DNA from: Parachlamydiaceae bacterium
Lineage (GTDB): Bacteria; Chlamydiota; Chlamydiia; Chlamydiales; Parachlamydiaceae
NCBI GenBank assembly: GCA_013821265.1
Contig: JACDHD010000019.1
Span: 1 to 36,849, forward strand
Length of the DNA stretch: 36,849 nt
Reading direction: 5' to 3'
This document shows positions 8,935 to 16,915 of this stretch, piece after piece; position 1 is the first letter of the stretch; every line of letters begins with the position of its first letter. A program made the position numbers and the translations under genes. The notes below the pieces were generated by a model that saw only the letters and a list, made by a program, of their open reading frames with translations, searched no databases and was not told the DNA's origin.

Positions 8935-9657
8935 ATGGATATACGTCGTTGCGCAACAGCCGTTGTAGGACTTCCAGTAGCTATTGTCGCAAGCGTTATT
9001 GCTTGCGCGATCACTCCTATAGTGGGTATTGTCGCCCTACCTATATTTGCAGTCAAAGCGCTTTGTAGTGGAAAAAGTTACAAATCTTTATGGCAAAAGA
9101 CATTTACGACAGGAACGATAGGTGTCAGGGACACCAAAACCTTTGGTCGAATAGAAGCGTTTGGTCGAATAAGGTTTCAGGATTATACATCCTGGAATGG
9201 AAAATTTGATGAACGTAATAGCCGTTTTACATCTTCGCTTGGTTCTTCTACATCTTCGCATGGGAAGGATTCTTACGCGCATGGCCTCACTCGAACTCCA
9301 AAAAATTCTTCTCCTGACAGTCCCTTTAAAACCGCAGACGATTTGACTTGGCTGCAAGCTGAAAAAACCAGATTGACGCAGAAAACACGCTATCAGAAAG
9401 ATCTCAACAAATTGAAAGCATGTGCTAAAGCCTTGATCCCCATCATAGGGTTAATATGGATTGTTCGTACTGCAATTCAAAATCAACAATCCAAAGGAAT
9501 CACGTGTACGTGCACTGGTGAATGGGATAACCTTCACTGGACTCGCAAAAGTGCGCTTACATTTCACATTAGAGCGGTTGAGGCTCATCTTGAAAAACAA
9601 CGTGCCCAGCTAATTGAAAGCTCGCCACATTTTGACCTCAAGCCCGTTGCAGACTAA
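8935..9657 (+). CDS. Membrane protein, paralogue 2 of a tandem pair
   Basis: The product is 240 aa, with AAGAGGA 5 nt before the ATG. Residues 8-42 are an unbroken hydrophobic stretch (Cys-Ala-Ile-Thr-Pro-Ile-Val-Gly-Ile-Val-Ala-Leu-Pro core), and a second hydrophobic segment with Leu-Ile-Pro-Ile-Ile-Gly-Leu-Ile-Trp lies near 160-179. Shared landmarks with the gene at 7735 include Phe-Gly-Arg-x-Glu, Gln-Asp-Tyr-Thr-x-Trp-Asn-Gly-Lys, His-Gly-Leu, Asp-x-x-x-Trp-Leu, a Cys pair and Leu-His-Trp-x-Arg-Lys. An 18-bp tandem duplication (9142-9153 and 9160-9171 repeat the same 12 bases) adds a second Phe-Gly-Arg-Ile. Function is unknown; likely anchored in a membrane by two hydrophobic regions. Confidence 0.75.
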   Translation: MDIRRCATAVVGLPVAIVASVIACAITPIVGIVALPIFAVKALCSGKSYKSLWQKTFTTGTIGVRDTKTFGRIEAFGRIRFQDYTSWNGKFDERNSRFTSSLGSSTSSHGKDSYAHGLTRTPKNSSPDSPFKTADDLTWLQAEKTRLTQKTRYQKDLNKLKACAKALIPIIGLIWIVRTAIQNQQSKGITCTCTGEWDNLHWTRKSALTFHIRAVEAHLEKQRAQLIESSPHFDLKPVAD

Positions 9658-9775
9658 GTGAAAGAGTGATTCCAGGTACATTAGAAGCCTAAAGAGCTAA
9701 TTCCTAATTTGGAGCCTCAAACGGCTAAGGCCTCTAACATCGAAAAGTAACTTTAGTTTGTCGGGATGGCTGACG

Positions 9776-9846
9776 ATATGGTAGCCAGGCCGTCCCGGCC
9801 TGGTAAAAAAAAGGACGACCAGACCGGGACGGTCTGGCTACCATAT
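9776..9846. repeat. Palindromic hairpin repeat, copy 1
   Basis: The arms 9776-9803 and 9819-9846 are 28 nt each and pair except for two positions. The loop is 15 nt, A-rich, containing GGACGA. The core is GGTAGCCAGGCCGTCCCGG. The same hairpin is found at 30859-30929. The outer stem differs between copies by a compensated T-A to A-T swap (ATATGG/CCATAT here, ATAAGG/CCTTAT there). The ORF running through both copies is spurious. Confidence 0.85.
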
Positions 9847-9870
9847 AGGAAAAATAACTGTAGTAACTCG

Positions 9871-9898
9871 GAAGTGTGGTGCCTTGGTGCCGCACTCC
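9871..9898. repeat. Short GC-rich hairpin at the 3' side of tal
   Basis: GAAGTGTGGTGCC, TT and GGTGCCGCACTCC pair along 13 bp, mostly through Watson-Crick and G-U pairs. Its right end, CCGCACTCCAAA followed by AGCAAA, is nearly the same as the right end of the 267-bp palindromic element at 30801-31067. It begins 14 bp beyond the tal stop codon and may serve as its 3' end. Confidence 0.6.
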
Positions 9899-9911
9899 AA
9901 AAGCAAATTAA

Positions 9912-10865
9912 CTACATCGCGCTGACGAGTTTTTCCACTTTGGCTGCATCTTCAGCGAACTTGCGAATGCCTTCAGATAGCTTTTCTGTGGCCATCTGAT
10001 TTTCATTGAGCATCCAGCGAAACGTCTTTTCATCCATATTCACGCGTTCAATCGCCATTTTGGACGACGCTGAAGGGTCTAGCTTGCGAACTACTTCACC
10101 TTCTGCTTTGCTTAGTTCTTCTAAAAACTGAGGAGAAATTGTCAGGAGGTCGCATCCCGCTAACTCCAAAATTTCATCTGCATTGCGGAAGCTTGCTCCC
10201 ATGATTTGGGTTTTATGCCCAAACTTTTTGAAGTAATGGTAAATTTGTAACACGGACTTAACACCTGGATCTTCAGCTGGAGCATACCCACTCTTACCTT
10301 CGCTTTTTTTGTACCAATCGAGAATGCGCCCCACAAAAGGTGAAACCAACGTTGCCTTTACCTCTGCACATGCAATCGCTTGTGGAAGACTAAATAACAG
10401 TGTCATGTTGCAATGGATGCCCTCTTGCTCAAGCTTAAGTGCTGCTCGTGTGCCTTCCCAGGTAGAAGCCAATTTAATTAAGATGCGCTCTTTGGAGATT
10501 CCTGCCTCTTCGTACAATTTTATGAGGGCTCGTCCCTTCTGGATGCTGCCTTCGATATCAAACGAGAGACGTGCATCTACTTCTGTAGAGACGCGTCCTG
10601 GAATATTTTTCAAGATTTCCAATCCGAAGTTCACACACAATTTATCCATCATGAGTGATTTAAATTCCGCATCGGATTTTGATTTCGATTTAGCGTATTT
10701 AACTGCATCGTCAACGAGAGGTCGATATTGAGGCTTTTGCAACGCCGCAAGAATTAAAGAAGGATTCGTTGTCGCATCGGTCGGATGATACGTCTTAATT
10801 GCCTCAATATCACCTGTATCGACTACGACGGTCGTCATTTTTTTGAGTTGTTCTAATTTTTTCAT
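9912..10865 (-). CDS. tal: Transaldolase
   Basis: The 317-aa enzyme of the non-oxidative pentose phosphate pathway exchanges a dihydroxyacetone unit between sedoheptulose 7-phosphate and glyceraldehyde 3-phosphate. It matches the TalB type. The Schiff-base Lys is residue 131 in [11 protein letters not shown], with Asp16 and Glu95 in their usual places and Thr-Asp-Ala-Thr-Thr-Asn-Pro-Ser near 29-36. Length is normal. It is read just after the small zinc-ribbon gene, separated by 1 nt, so the two are an operon. Tal next to this small protein and the V-ATPase genes is a chlamydial arrangement. Confidence 0.97.
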   Translation of the reverse strand: MKKLEQLKKMTTVVVDTGDIEAIKTYHPTDATTNPSLILAALQKPQYRPLVDDAVKYAKSKSKSDAEFKSLMMDKLCVNFGLEILKNIPGRVSTEVDARLSFDIEGSIQKGRALIKLYEEAGISKERILIKLASTWEGTRAALKLEQEGIHCNMTLLFSLPQAIACAEVKATLVSPFVGRILDWYKKSEGKSGYAPAEDPGVKSVLQIYHYFKKFGHKTQIMGASFRNADEILELAGCDLLTISPQFLEELSKAEGEVVRKLDPSASSKMAIERVNMDEKTFRWMLNENQMATEKLSEGIRKFAEDAAKVEKLVSAM

Positions 10866-10866
10866 C

Positions 10867-11244
10867 TTAGGCTTCCTTAACCGGTAGGTCTTGAAGGGGT
10901 TCGATACGAAATACTATAGATACCTTTTGATCTCCAATCGTGAGATCCAGCATCGAATTTAATCGCGTTAACAATAGCTTGTAGGGCACTTTTACATGGT
11001 GCTCACCAATATCGATGCCAACGGCAGTATGACTTAAAATTTCTTCTGAATCAACAATTTGACGACATAACGCTTCAAATTTTCTTAATTGTCTCCTAAG
11101 AGTTTCATCTTGAAAAGCATATTTTTTGTGGCAACTTGTGCATTTTACGCAGTCATTTAACTTTTCTAACTCAAAGACAGAAAAGCGAACGGGTTGCTGA
11201 CAAGAGAGACATTCAAATTGTAATAAGTGACGTGGTTGCATCAT
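10867..11244 (-). CDS. Small zinc-ribbon protein upstream of tal
   Basis: The product is 125 aa. Cys12-x-x-Cys15 and Cys32-x-x-Cys35-x-x-Cys38 make a zinc-ribbon-like or ferredoxin-like metal site in the N-terminal third. The remainder is a mixed helical and beta domain without further Cys. In Chlamydia trachomatis the gene next to tal has been called a predicted ferredoxin; this is probably the same gene, but the Cys spacing fits a zinc ribbon better than a 2Fe-2S ferredoxin. Met1 and Met2 are both possible starts. It is followed after 1 nt by tal, implying coupled expression. Confidence 0.75.
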   Translation of the reverse strand: MMQPRHLLQFECLSCQQPVRFSVFELEKLNDCVKCTSCHKKYAFQDETLRRQLRKFEALCRQIVDSEEILSHTAVGIDIGEHHVKVPYKLLLTRLNSMLDLTIGDQKVSIVFRIEPLQDLPVKEA

Positions 11245-11298
11245 ATACCTAAGTGTACCTAAATGAAATTATGGTCGCAGAAGTCTTCGTTTTATTTT

Positions 11299-11417
11299 TA
11301 CCACAGAGACACAGAGAACACAGAGGAGCACAGAGAACGAGAAAGATACAGTTTATAAAGTAACAAAATCTTTTTTTGCTCTCTGTGCTCCTCTGTGTTC
11401 TCTGTGTCTCTGTGGTA
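11299..11417. repeat. CACAGAG-family inverted repeat, short form
   Basis: Two perfect 38-bp arms (11299-11336 and 11380-11417) surround a 43-bp AT-rich centre. The arm starts TACCACAGAGACACAGAG. The left flank GTCTTCGTTTTATTTT also matches the left flanks of the 288-bp elements at 13559 and 24299, but the long internal core is missing. It fills the divergent gap between the zinc-ribbon gene and the 642-aa gene. Confidence 0.9.
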
Positions 11418-11525
11418 AAAACCAACTCTTAACTTTTTGTTCTTTTGACTTTGGCGACAGAGCAATTGTACCACGATTTTCTCATCGAGTCACGTAGAAA
11501 TAAAGATGATAATCCTAGCAAAATC

Positions 11526-11553
11526 TTGTGGCTAATCTTTTTTTTGCTACAAT
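11526..11553 (+). promoter_or_regulatory. Promoter of the 642-aa protein gene
   Basis: TTGTGG at 11526-11531 and TACAAT at 11548-11553 are separated by 16 bp of T-rich spacer. Predicted start is about 11560, followed by AAGGA at 11572-11576 and ATG at 11586. Confidence 0.55.
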
Positions 11554-11585
11554 GCCAAAAAATCCCCAGTTAAGGAATTTTCTTC

Positions 11586-13514
11586 ATGAGTTGGAAACCG
11601 ATTGATTTTCACGGCATTGTCTCCCTAGACACCCCACTTGTAGATCTGTTACAGTCGTATATCGATGAAAAAGAGAGCGAAGTTGCTTACACGATTTTGA
11701 GAGCCCTTCCCCTCTCAGAAAATGCCCCTAATCTCACTCCAGAAAGAACGACTGACCTAAAACTATCGGATGCCGTAGAGGTTTTCACAAAACAGAATTA
11801 TCAAGATGGCGATCCCTCTCCAGCAATCTCCCTCGAAGAATGGAATGCATCTGTAAAACGTATCAACACTGCATTGTGGAGCTATGTTGAAACAATTGAA
11901 GGTTGCATTTCTGAGCTGTTTCAACAGCTTGATGCAATCGGACTGGAACAGTGGCATACCCGCCTTGCTCAAGTCGTAACCTCCATTAAAGATTTGCTAA
12001 GTCACAAAATGGAGGATCTCGCTTGGTCAATCCGACGTTTAGAAATTCAGCTACGGAAGGGCCGCCAAGCTTGTGAAGCTCCAAATAGCTTACAACTTTT
12101 GTGGACTAAAGTGTCCTATCTTTGGAATTCCATTTTGGATCGCTCTCTGCTGTCACACCTTAAAAAGAATCAAGAGCAGTTGCGTTCTCAATATAACAAA
12201 TTCATGCAGCGCTATCGCGGCTTTTTACAATTACAAGAACAAGTGGATAAATCGATCGAAAAATTATCGAATTATCAAACATTAACGTCTATGGATCAAG
12301 AGGTTGGGGAATCGTTTGTCAAGCTGTATCATCTGTTGAAATTATGGGAGCTCAATCGCACTGCCAAGGCGCTACCTGAACGAGAATTTATTATCGCTTT
12401 AAGAAATACGATGGGAGTCGATAAAGCAGCTTTACTGTTCAAAGACTACCATGCGGCCTTAAGCAAACAGTTGTTTGAGAAGAGCTTGCACATTAAGCAA
12501 CACGCAGACGATGTCACAGAAGATTCACCTCATCGACAACTACTTCTGAATCAAGTTTCTGGCTATCAAACAGAAGCGCATCTTTTGGGCGCAACAATCG
12601 CTCATTATCGCGAATTCCTGCTGCGAGCAGACCCTGACCCTTATGTCAGTACGCGTTTAGGCTTTTCAGACTGGGTTGTGGGCCCGGAACCGATCCAAAC
12701 AAAACCTCTATTGAATCTAGGATATGATGTTGAGGCATTAAGTGAACTTTTAGAGCGCTTTGAACACGCTATAAACAAAGATCCTTCACAGCAACAGATG
12801 GACCGCGCTAATCTAGATCAAGCAGTCCAGGAGTCCCTTCATGAAATGTCTCATCCCCTGGCAACCCATCGTCAAATGCGTTCTGAAGCAGAAAAGATTT
12901 TGAATACGATGCAGCAACTGGATGAATTGGGATCTACGGATGAGAACAGCATTTTTTACTTCAACCAAGTGTTTGCCAAACTGTTACGTGCCGATTGGAA
13001 ATATCATGTCGTCTTTGGTTTTCCACTGTTCCATCAGCTTTTTGCTATCCATAAAGGACTACTCCCAGCTATTCAAGATCGACACCATGCGGTTCGATTA
13101 ATTAAGTTTAAAAAGCTGCTACAACAGATATTGGAATGGGTCAAAGCGCAAAAAACCCAAGCGCATGCACATGATATCGAATTAGACATGAACGACATTA
13201 AAGGATACCTTCAAGACTTTTTGGGGTATCTACAACGGATTATTAACGATAGCCATCTCACTAAGGAAAAAGCCTCTCAGCTTAAGCAAGAAGTTGCTCA
13301 GGAATTATTGGAGTACCGTTATTTGTTTGGTAATTTTTTTTACCGGCTAAGACAAAATGAAACGGAAGGTCCGCTTATTCGTCGTCAGTTTTTGTTTGTA
13401 GATCAGTATTTTGAGACAATTGAATATAAGCTGCATGAGCTTTCACAACGTTCCTGGCCTGAGCCAGAACAGGATTCTGCTGAGCACGGAGAACACCTCG
13501 ACGAAGAGGATTAG
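11586..13514 (+). CDS. Orphan 642-aa helical protein
   Basis: I do not recognise this protein. It has no signal peptide, no membrane segment and no nucleotide-binding motif. Almost the whole length is predicted helical by composition, with many Leu, Gln, Glu and Lys heptad-like runs (for example around residues 190-235 and 490-570). It ends in a strongly acidic tail of about 20 residues rich in Glu, Asp and His. The start is supported by a promoter and AAGGA upstream. It stands between tal and the V-ATPase operon, where C. trachomatis also has a hypothetical gene, but I cannot say they correspond. A soluble scaffold or secreted effector is possible; there is no direct evidence. Confidence 0.8.
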   Translation: MSWKPIDFHGIVSLDTPLVDLLQSYIDEKESEVAYTILRALPLSENAPNLTPERTTDLKLSDAVEVFTKQNYQDGDPSPAISLEEWNASVKRINTALWSYVETIEGCISELFQQLDAIGLEQWHTRLAQVVTSIKDLLSHKMEDLAWSIRRLEIQLRKGRQACEAPNSLQLLWTKVSYLWNSILDRSLLSHLKKNQEQLRSQYNKFMQRYRGFLQLQEQVDKSIEKLSNYQTLTSMDQEVGESFVKLYHLLKLWELNRTAKALPEREFIIALRNTMGVDKAALLFKDYHAALSKQLFEKSLHIKQHADDVTEDSPHRQLLLNQVSGYQTEAHLLGATIAHYREFLLRADPDPYVSTRLGFSDWVVGPEPIQTKPLLNLGYDVEALSELLERFEHAINKDPSQQQMDRANLDQAVQESLHEMSHPLATHRQMRSEAEKILNTMQQLDELGSTDENSIFYFNQVFAKLLRADWKYHVVFGFPLFHQLFAIHKGLLPAIQDRHHAVRLIKFKKLLQQILEWVKAQKTQAHAHDIELDMNDIKGYLQDFLGYLQRIINDSHLTKEKASQLKQEVAQELLEYRYLFGNFFYRLRQNETEGPLIRRQFLFVDQYFETIEYKLHELSQRSWPEPEQDSAEHGEHLDEED

Positions 13515-13558
13515 CAGAGATAATAATTTACTGTGCGCTAAGTCTTCGATTTGTTTTT

Positions 13559-13846
13559 TACCACAGAGACACAGAGGCACAGAGAAGCACAGAGAGCAAA
13601 AAAGCTTAAATTCTACTTCCTAACCCTGAGTATGGGTTATGGAAATGTGTAAATTCGTATTTGGTTACACTGTAACGAGCAAGATGAAAAAAATACTCCG
13701 CTTGGGCGACAGCCTATGCGGATGCTGTTTTTTAAAAAGCCTCAGCTTTTTAAAAAGATATCAGAAAAGCTAGCACCATTTGCTTACAAATTACATAGAC
13801 CCCTCTCGCTCTCTGTGCTTCTCTGTGCCTCTGTGTCTCTGTGGTA
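13559..13846. mobile_element. 288-bp non-autonomous element of the CACAGAG family, copy 1
   Basis: Perfect 39-bp terminal inverted repeats (13559-13597 and 13808-13846) start TACCACAGAGACACAGAGGC. Matching T-rich flanks extend each repeat by about 15-20 bp. The interior has no ORF. It holds a hairpin at 13697-13722 (loop GACA) and the palindromic AT block TTTTTAAAAAGCC/TCAGCTTTTTAAAAAG. The copy at 24299-24586 has exactly the same length and the same interior order. It sits between two convergent gene ends. With terminal repeats, fixed length and no protein, it looks like a MITE; no transposase is visible in the window. Confidence 0.85.
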
Positions 13847-13881
13847 AAAAACAAAACGAACACCTTTGCCATTGGCTGTAA

Positions 13882-14391
13882 CTAATTGCATTCCACATGA
13901 GTGATGTCCAGGTCTAAAATTTCCTGATAGAGCTTCACAAAGCAGGTAGAGACAATCGTCGCATTGTAGCGTCCAATGGACAACTCCACCAATTTACCAT
14001 CTGATAAAGCCTCAATGATAAACTGCATTGTATTCGGAGGAAAAAGTAGCTTTTGACCTCCAGAAAGGCGCTCCGCGTAGGTTTCATGGCATTCATCTTC
14101 AACAGAAACTGTAACCGCACACCGTGTTTCATCTTCCATTAAGCATGGAGGAGGCAAGGAGCAGATAATCGCATACATGCGAAGACCAGAAGAACTACGC
14201 ATAATTTCTAGAGATAATGGACTAGAGCTTTGAGCTGATAAAAAGATACGCCCCCCATTGTAACAGGATGTGGGCGTACGAACAAAATCCGCCTGCCATT
14301 GACAACAAGGCGCGGAACTACAAGACATACTGAATAAAATAGGAAAAAGGATGACAAAGCATCCTTTTCCCCATTTTCTAGGTAAAACCAT
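13882..14391 (-). CDS. Exported Cys-rich hypothetical protein
   Basis: The 169-aa protein has a basic N-terminus and a hydrophobic segment (about residues 10-22) ending in Ser-Met-Ser-Cys-Ser-Ser-Ala, so it is probably exported. The Cys could be lipidated, but the lipobox is not canonical. The mature part has about nine Cys in all, including Cys-Cys near 29-30, which suggests disulfides in an oxidising compartment. No family is recognised. It is 5 bp downstream of the His-tailed mini-protein gene on the same strand, so the two are probably co-transcribed. Confidence 0.65.
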   Translation of the reverse strand: MVLPRKWGKGCFVILFPILFSMSCSSAPCCQWQADFVRTPTSCYNGGRIFLSAQSSSPLSLEIMRSSSGLRMYAIICSLPPPCLMEDETRCAVTVSVEDECHETYAERLSGGQKLLFPPNTMQFIIEALSDGKLVELSIGRYNATIVSTCFVKLYQEILDLDITHVECN

Positions 14392-14396
14392 GCCTA

Positions 14397-14636
14397 TTAG
14401 CTATGGCTGTGACCATGGCCATGATGGCTTGAGTTTTGAACAGCAACTGCAATGATTGCAATTAGTGCAATCGCACCAAGAGCAATAGCAGGTGTCAAGC
14501 AAGGTGCTTGACGGCATTCTTCATAACCGCAACCGCCAGTATCGTAGCAGTATTCTGCTGCATTTAAACTATGCGCAGAAGTTCCAAACATAGCTGCAAC
14601 TGTTGCTAGAGCGATAAATCTTTTTAAAGCTTTCAT
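14397..14636 (-). CDS. Exported mini-protein with His-rich tail
   Basis: The product is 79 aa from the ATG at 14636, which has AAGGAG 7 nt upstream; a longer upstream reading is rejected. Residues 1-26 are a signal peptide (Met-Lys-Ala-Leu-Lys-Arg, hydrophobic core, cleavage near Leu-Asn-Ala). A short Cys-rich stretch follows (Cys30, 36, 41, 46), then one membrane segment at about 49-67, then His-His-Gly-His-Gly-His-Ser-His-Ser at the C-terminus. The alternating His tail is a likely Zn, Ni or Cu binding site. The Cys cluster and the His tail fall on opposite sides of a membrane segment. I have an impression of similar short proteins in other environmental chlamydiae but no named function. Confidence 0.75.
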   Translation of the reverse strand: MKALKRFIALATVAAMFGTSAHSLNAAEYCYDTGGCGYEECRQAPCLTPAIALGAIALIAIIAVAVQNSSHHGHGHSHS

Positions 14637-14752
14637 GAGCGTACTCCTTATATGTAGCCAAAATTGTGCAATTTTTAATTCAGCAATTTCAATACCATCT
14701 TGCACATGATAATATTTTTAGCAAAGCTTTTTTACGAAGTTTTGCTATACCC

Positions 14753-15307
14753 TTAATTTCCAGTGAGCTCCGCTTGAGCCGCTCCTTCATCTGTAATACG
14801 TAGTGAACGCATCGAACGAAAGAACTCTGGATAAAACTTAGCGAATTCTTCTTTGAGAGCTGCTGCAGTCAAGATATATGCCGTCCCATTCTTTAATAAA
14901 ATGACGTACATAATGCGCAACTCTCCCCATTGTGTCTTCATATCCTCTTGAACTAATCTTGCCTCACCGGCATCTGTAAGGATATTTCCGAGATCTTTCC
15001 AATCTCCGCCTTTAGATTCGCTGATGCCTTTAATGCGCTTAAGGTATTCCTTTAATGTTCCTGGTGAGCGATCTGTTCCCAATGTAATGGATGGAGGTAA
15101 TTCACGCTGCCCTTTTCCCACCACCATCGTGTGAACATGCTTTTGTGATTTTGTATCAGCAAAACGCCAGCCGGCTGGCGGAGTAAATTGAATGATTTTT
15201 ACTTCGTCTTGCTTTTCGGTATTTTCAGATTTAACCTGATCAGCCTCAGAGGCGTTCGTAGGAGAAATCATGACAGTAGCTGCGAAAATCCATGTGAATA
15301 ATGCCAT
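14753..15307 (-). CDS. Exported hypothetical protein (PsbP/DUF1795-like shape)
   Basis: The 184-aa protein has an N-terminal signal peptide of about 20 residues (hydrophobic core, Asn-Ala-Ser cleavage site). A Glu/Lys-rich linker leads to a compact domain beginning Phe-Thr-Pro-Pro-Ala-Gly-Trp-Arg. A 'Pro-Pro-Gly-Trp' opening, a central Leu-x-x-Tyr-Leu and a late Thr-Ala-Ala-Ala-Leu-Lys-Glu-Glu-Phe resemble the PsbP-like/DUF1795 fold of small exported proteins. That assignment is by shape only. It is transcribed away from atpE, with 183 bp between the two starts. Confidence 0.65.
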   Translation of the reverse strand: MALFTWIFAATVMISPTNASEADQVKSENTEKQDEVKIIQFTPPAGWRFADTKSQKHVHTMVVGKGQRELPPSITLGTDRSPGTLKEYLKRIKGISESKGGDWKDLGNILTDAGEARLVQEDMKTQWGELRIMYVILLKNGTAYILTAAALKEEFAKFYPEFFRSMRSLRITDEGAAQAELTGN

Positions 15308-15490
15308 ACATTTCCTAAATTTAAATTAACGACACATTACTGTTATCATCAAAGCCTATTTGTTGTCTCTAGAAACTTGTGTTTTCCTTTTTTTATACTT
15401 TCTGCTAGAAAGAGAAGTTGCAAGAAATTGATTTTTACAGCAAGTTTGGGTAGCAATTTGGGTCTAAGAAGAAATTAGAGGATAATAAGC

Positions 15491-16132
15491 ATGAAAAAAA
15501 CACTAGAAACTGAAGATGAAAAAATCCAAAAAATATGCAACCTCCTAAAAATCGAGACCATTGAACCTGCTCAGAAAGAGGCTGAAAAGATCATTGCAGC
15601 TGCCAATCAAAGAGCAGAGCAGATCATACTTGATGCTGAAAGGCAAAAAGAAAAACTCATTGAAGAGGCAAAGCGCACAATTGAGCAAAAGCACAACGTG
15701 TTTCAATCTTCGTTGGAACAAGCTGCCAAACAAAGTCTAGAATCTCTTCGTCAATCTATTGAGGGGCAGTTATTTAACACTGAAATGAATCGACTGGTCA
15801 CAAATCACACCTCTAATCCAAATGTGATTGCAGAGTTGATTCAAGCACTCATCAAAGCGATTGAAAAGGACGGACTTGCTGTAGATTTGTCCGTTTTCAT
15901 ACCTAACTCTGTTTCAACGAAAGAAGTTAACCAGTTACTGGGAACAACTATCTTAAGCAAACTCCAAGATAACAGTGTTGCTCTTGGAGATTTTTCTGGT
16001 GGTGTAAAAGTAAAATTAAACGATAAGCAGCTGACTCTGGTCATCACTGATAGTGAAATTGCCACACTGCTCAGCAAGTATGTGCGCAAAGATTTTCGAA
16101 AGTTACTATTTGCTAAATCGCAACATGATTAA
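15491..16132 (+). CDS. atpE: V-type ATPase subunit E (peripheral stalk)
   Basis: The 213-aa protein has a long N-terminal coiled coil (about residues 20-80, rich in Ala, Glu, Lys and Gln) and a globular C-terminus, the usual shape of V/A-type ATPase subunit E, which forms the peripheral stalk. It is the first gene of the ATPase operon, as in chlamydiae and spirochaetes. Its last 8 nt overlap the next start. The ribosome site AGAGGA lies about 9 nt upstream of the ATG. Confidence 0.88.
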   Translation: MKKTLETEDEKIQKICNLLKIETIEPAQKEAEKIIAAANQRAEQIILDAERQKEKLIEEAKRTIEQKHNVFQSSLEQAAKQSLESLRQSIEGQLFNTEMNRLVTNHTSNPNVIAELIQALIKAIEKDGLAVDLSVFIPNSVSTKEVNQLLGTTILSKLQDNSVALGDFSGGVKVKLNDKQLTLVITDSEIATLLSKYVRKDFRKLLFAKSQHD

Positions 16133-16913
16133 GAAAAACTATTATTTTGTTGCTACAGCTCTTCCTCCGTTGCAAATTGGTGTGCCACCTGAGATTTCCT
16201 TTGAAGAATTTGAAACTCTACTTCAGGATAATCTGACAGCCAACGATGATGATAAAACGGAAGTGATTCGCCGCTTTTACGATATTCAAAATATACGCGC
16301 TTTTTGGAAAAACGAATCCCTGGATCCACGCGGCGGCTTGAATGAGATCGAACTGGAAACAGCCTTACTTGATCAGGCGGGATTTCCAACTTACGTTTTC
16401 GATTTTTTGAATCGATACGACTCAACAAAAAGTCGTTTGGAGCATTTTCCTGAGCTAGTTAGTACTTATTTTACCGCAGAACAAAAACACGCTACGGGAT
16501 TTCTCCAGGACTATTTACGGTTTGAGCGTGAGTGGAGGCTTGTTTTTACAGCCTTTAGAGCTAAGCAGCTCGGTCGAGACCTTACCAAAGAGTTGCAATA
16601 CGAAGATCCAGACGAAGACTTGGTGGCTCAAATTTTAGCGCAAAAGGACTCCAAAACGTTCATTCCACCAAATGGTTTTCAGGAATTACAACCTTTGTTT
16701 GAAGAACACTCAGATGATCCTTTGGCTCTTTACAAAGCACTATGTGAGTACCGATTTTCCAAAGTGGAAGAGATGCTGGATATCGATCTATTTTCCATTG
16801 ATCGTTTGTTAGGATATATGGTCCAGCTAATCATTGTAGAAAAATGGTTCGAGCTTGATAAGCAAAAGGGAACTGAAATTGTTAATCAGATTGTAACGCC
16901 TAAGAGGGAATGA
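16125..16913 (+). CDS. DUF2764 protein of the V-ATPase operon
   Basis: The product is 262 aa from the ATG at 16125, which overlaps the atpE stop by 8 nt; the longer reading from 16053 lies inside atpE and is rejected. It begins Lys-Lys-Asn-Tyr-Tyr-Phe-Val-Ala-Thr-Ala-Leu-Pro, the hallmark opening of the DUF2764 family. That family is found between atpE and atpA in reduced bacterial V-ATPase operons of chlamydiae, spirochaetes and Bacteroidetes. It is helical, acidic and without membrane segments. It may stand in for subunit C, which is missing here; that role is inference. Confidence 0.82.
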   Translation: MIKKNYYFVATALPPLQIGVPPEISFEEFETLLQDNLTANDDDKTEVIRRFYDIQNIRAFWKNESLDPRGGLNEIELETALLDQAGFPTYVFDFLNRYDSTKSRLEHFPELVSTYFTAEQKHATGFLQDYLRFEREWRLVFTAFRAKQLGRDLTKELQYEDPDEDLVAQILAQKDSKTFIPPNGFQELQPLFEEHSDDPLALYKALCEYRFSKVEEMLDIDLFSIDRLLGYMVQLIIVEKWFELDKQKGTEIVNQIVTPKRE

Positions 16914-16915
16914 TT

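Noticed and set aside
9766-9999. ORF with Ala-Arg-Pro-Ser-Arg-Pro-Gly-Lys-Lys segment, also seen at 30804-31091
   Set aside because: Both ORFs share the segment only because they cross the same hairpin repeat; the 9766 frame also runs antisense into tal.
11299-11417. Possible CRISPR array from regular CACAGAG units
   Set aside because: The units are inverted pairs with AT-rich centres, not direct repeats with unique spacers, and no cas genes are present.
15371-15399. Promoter for the V-ATPase operon at TATACT 15394-15399
   Set aside because: The only -35-like hexamer (TTGTGT) is about 11 bp away, too close; I could not place the true promoter with confidence.
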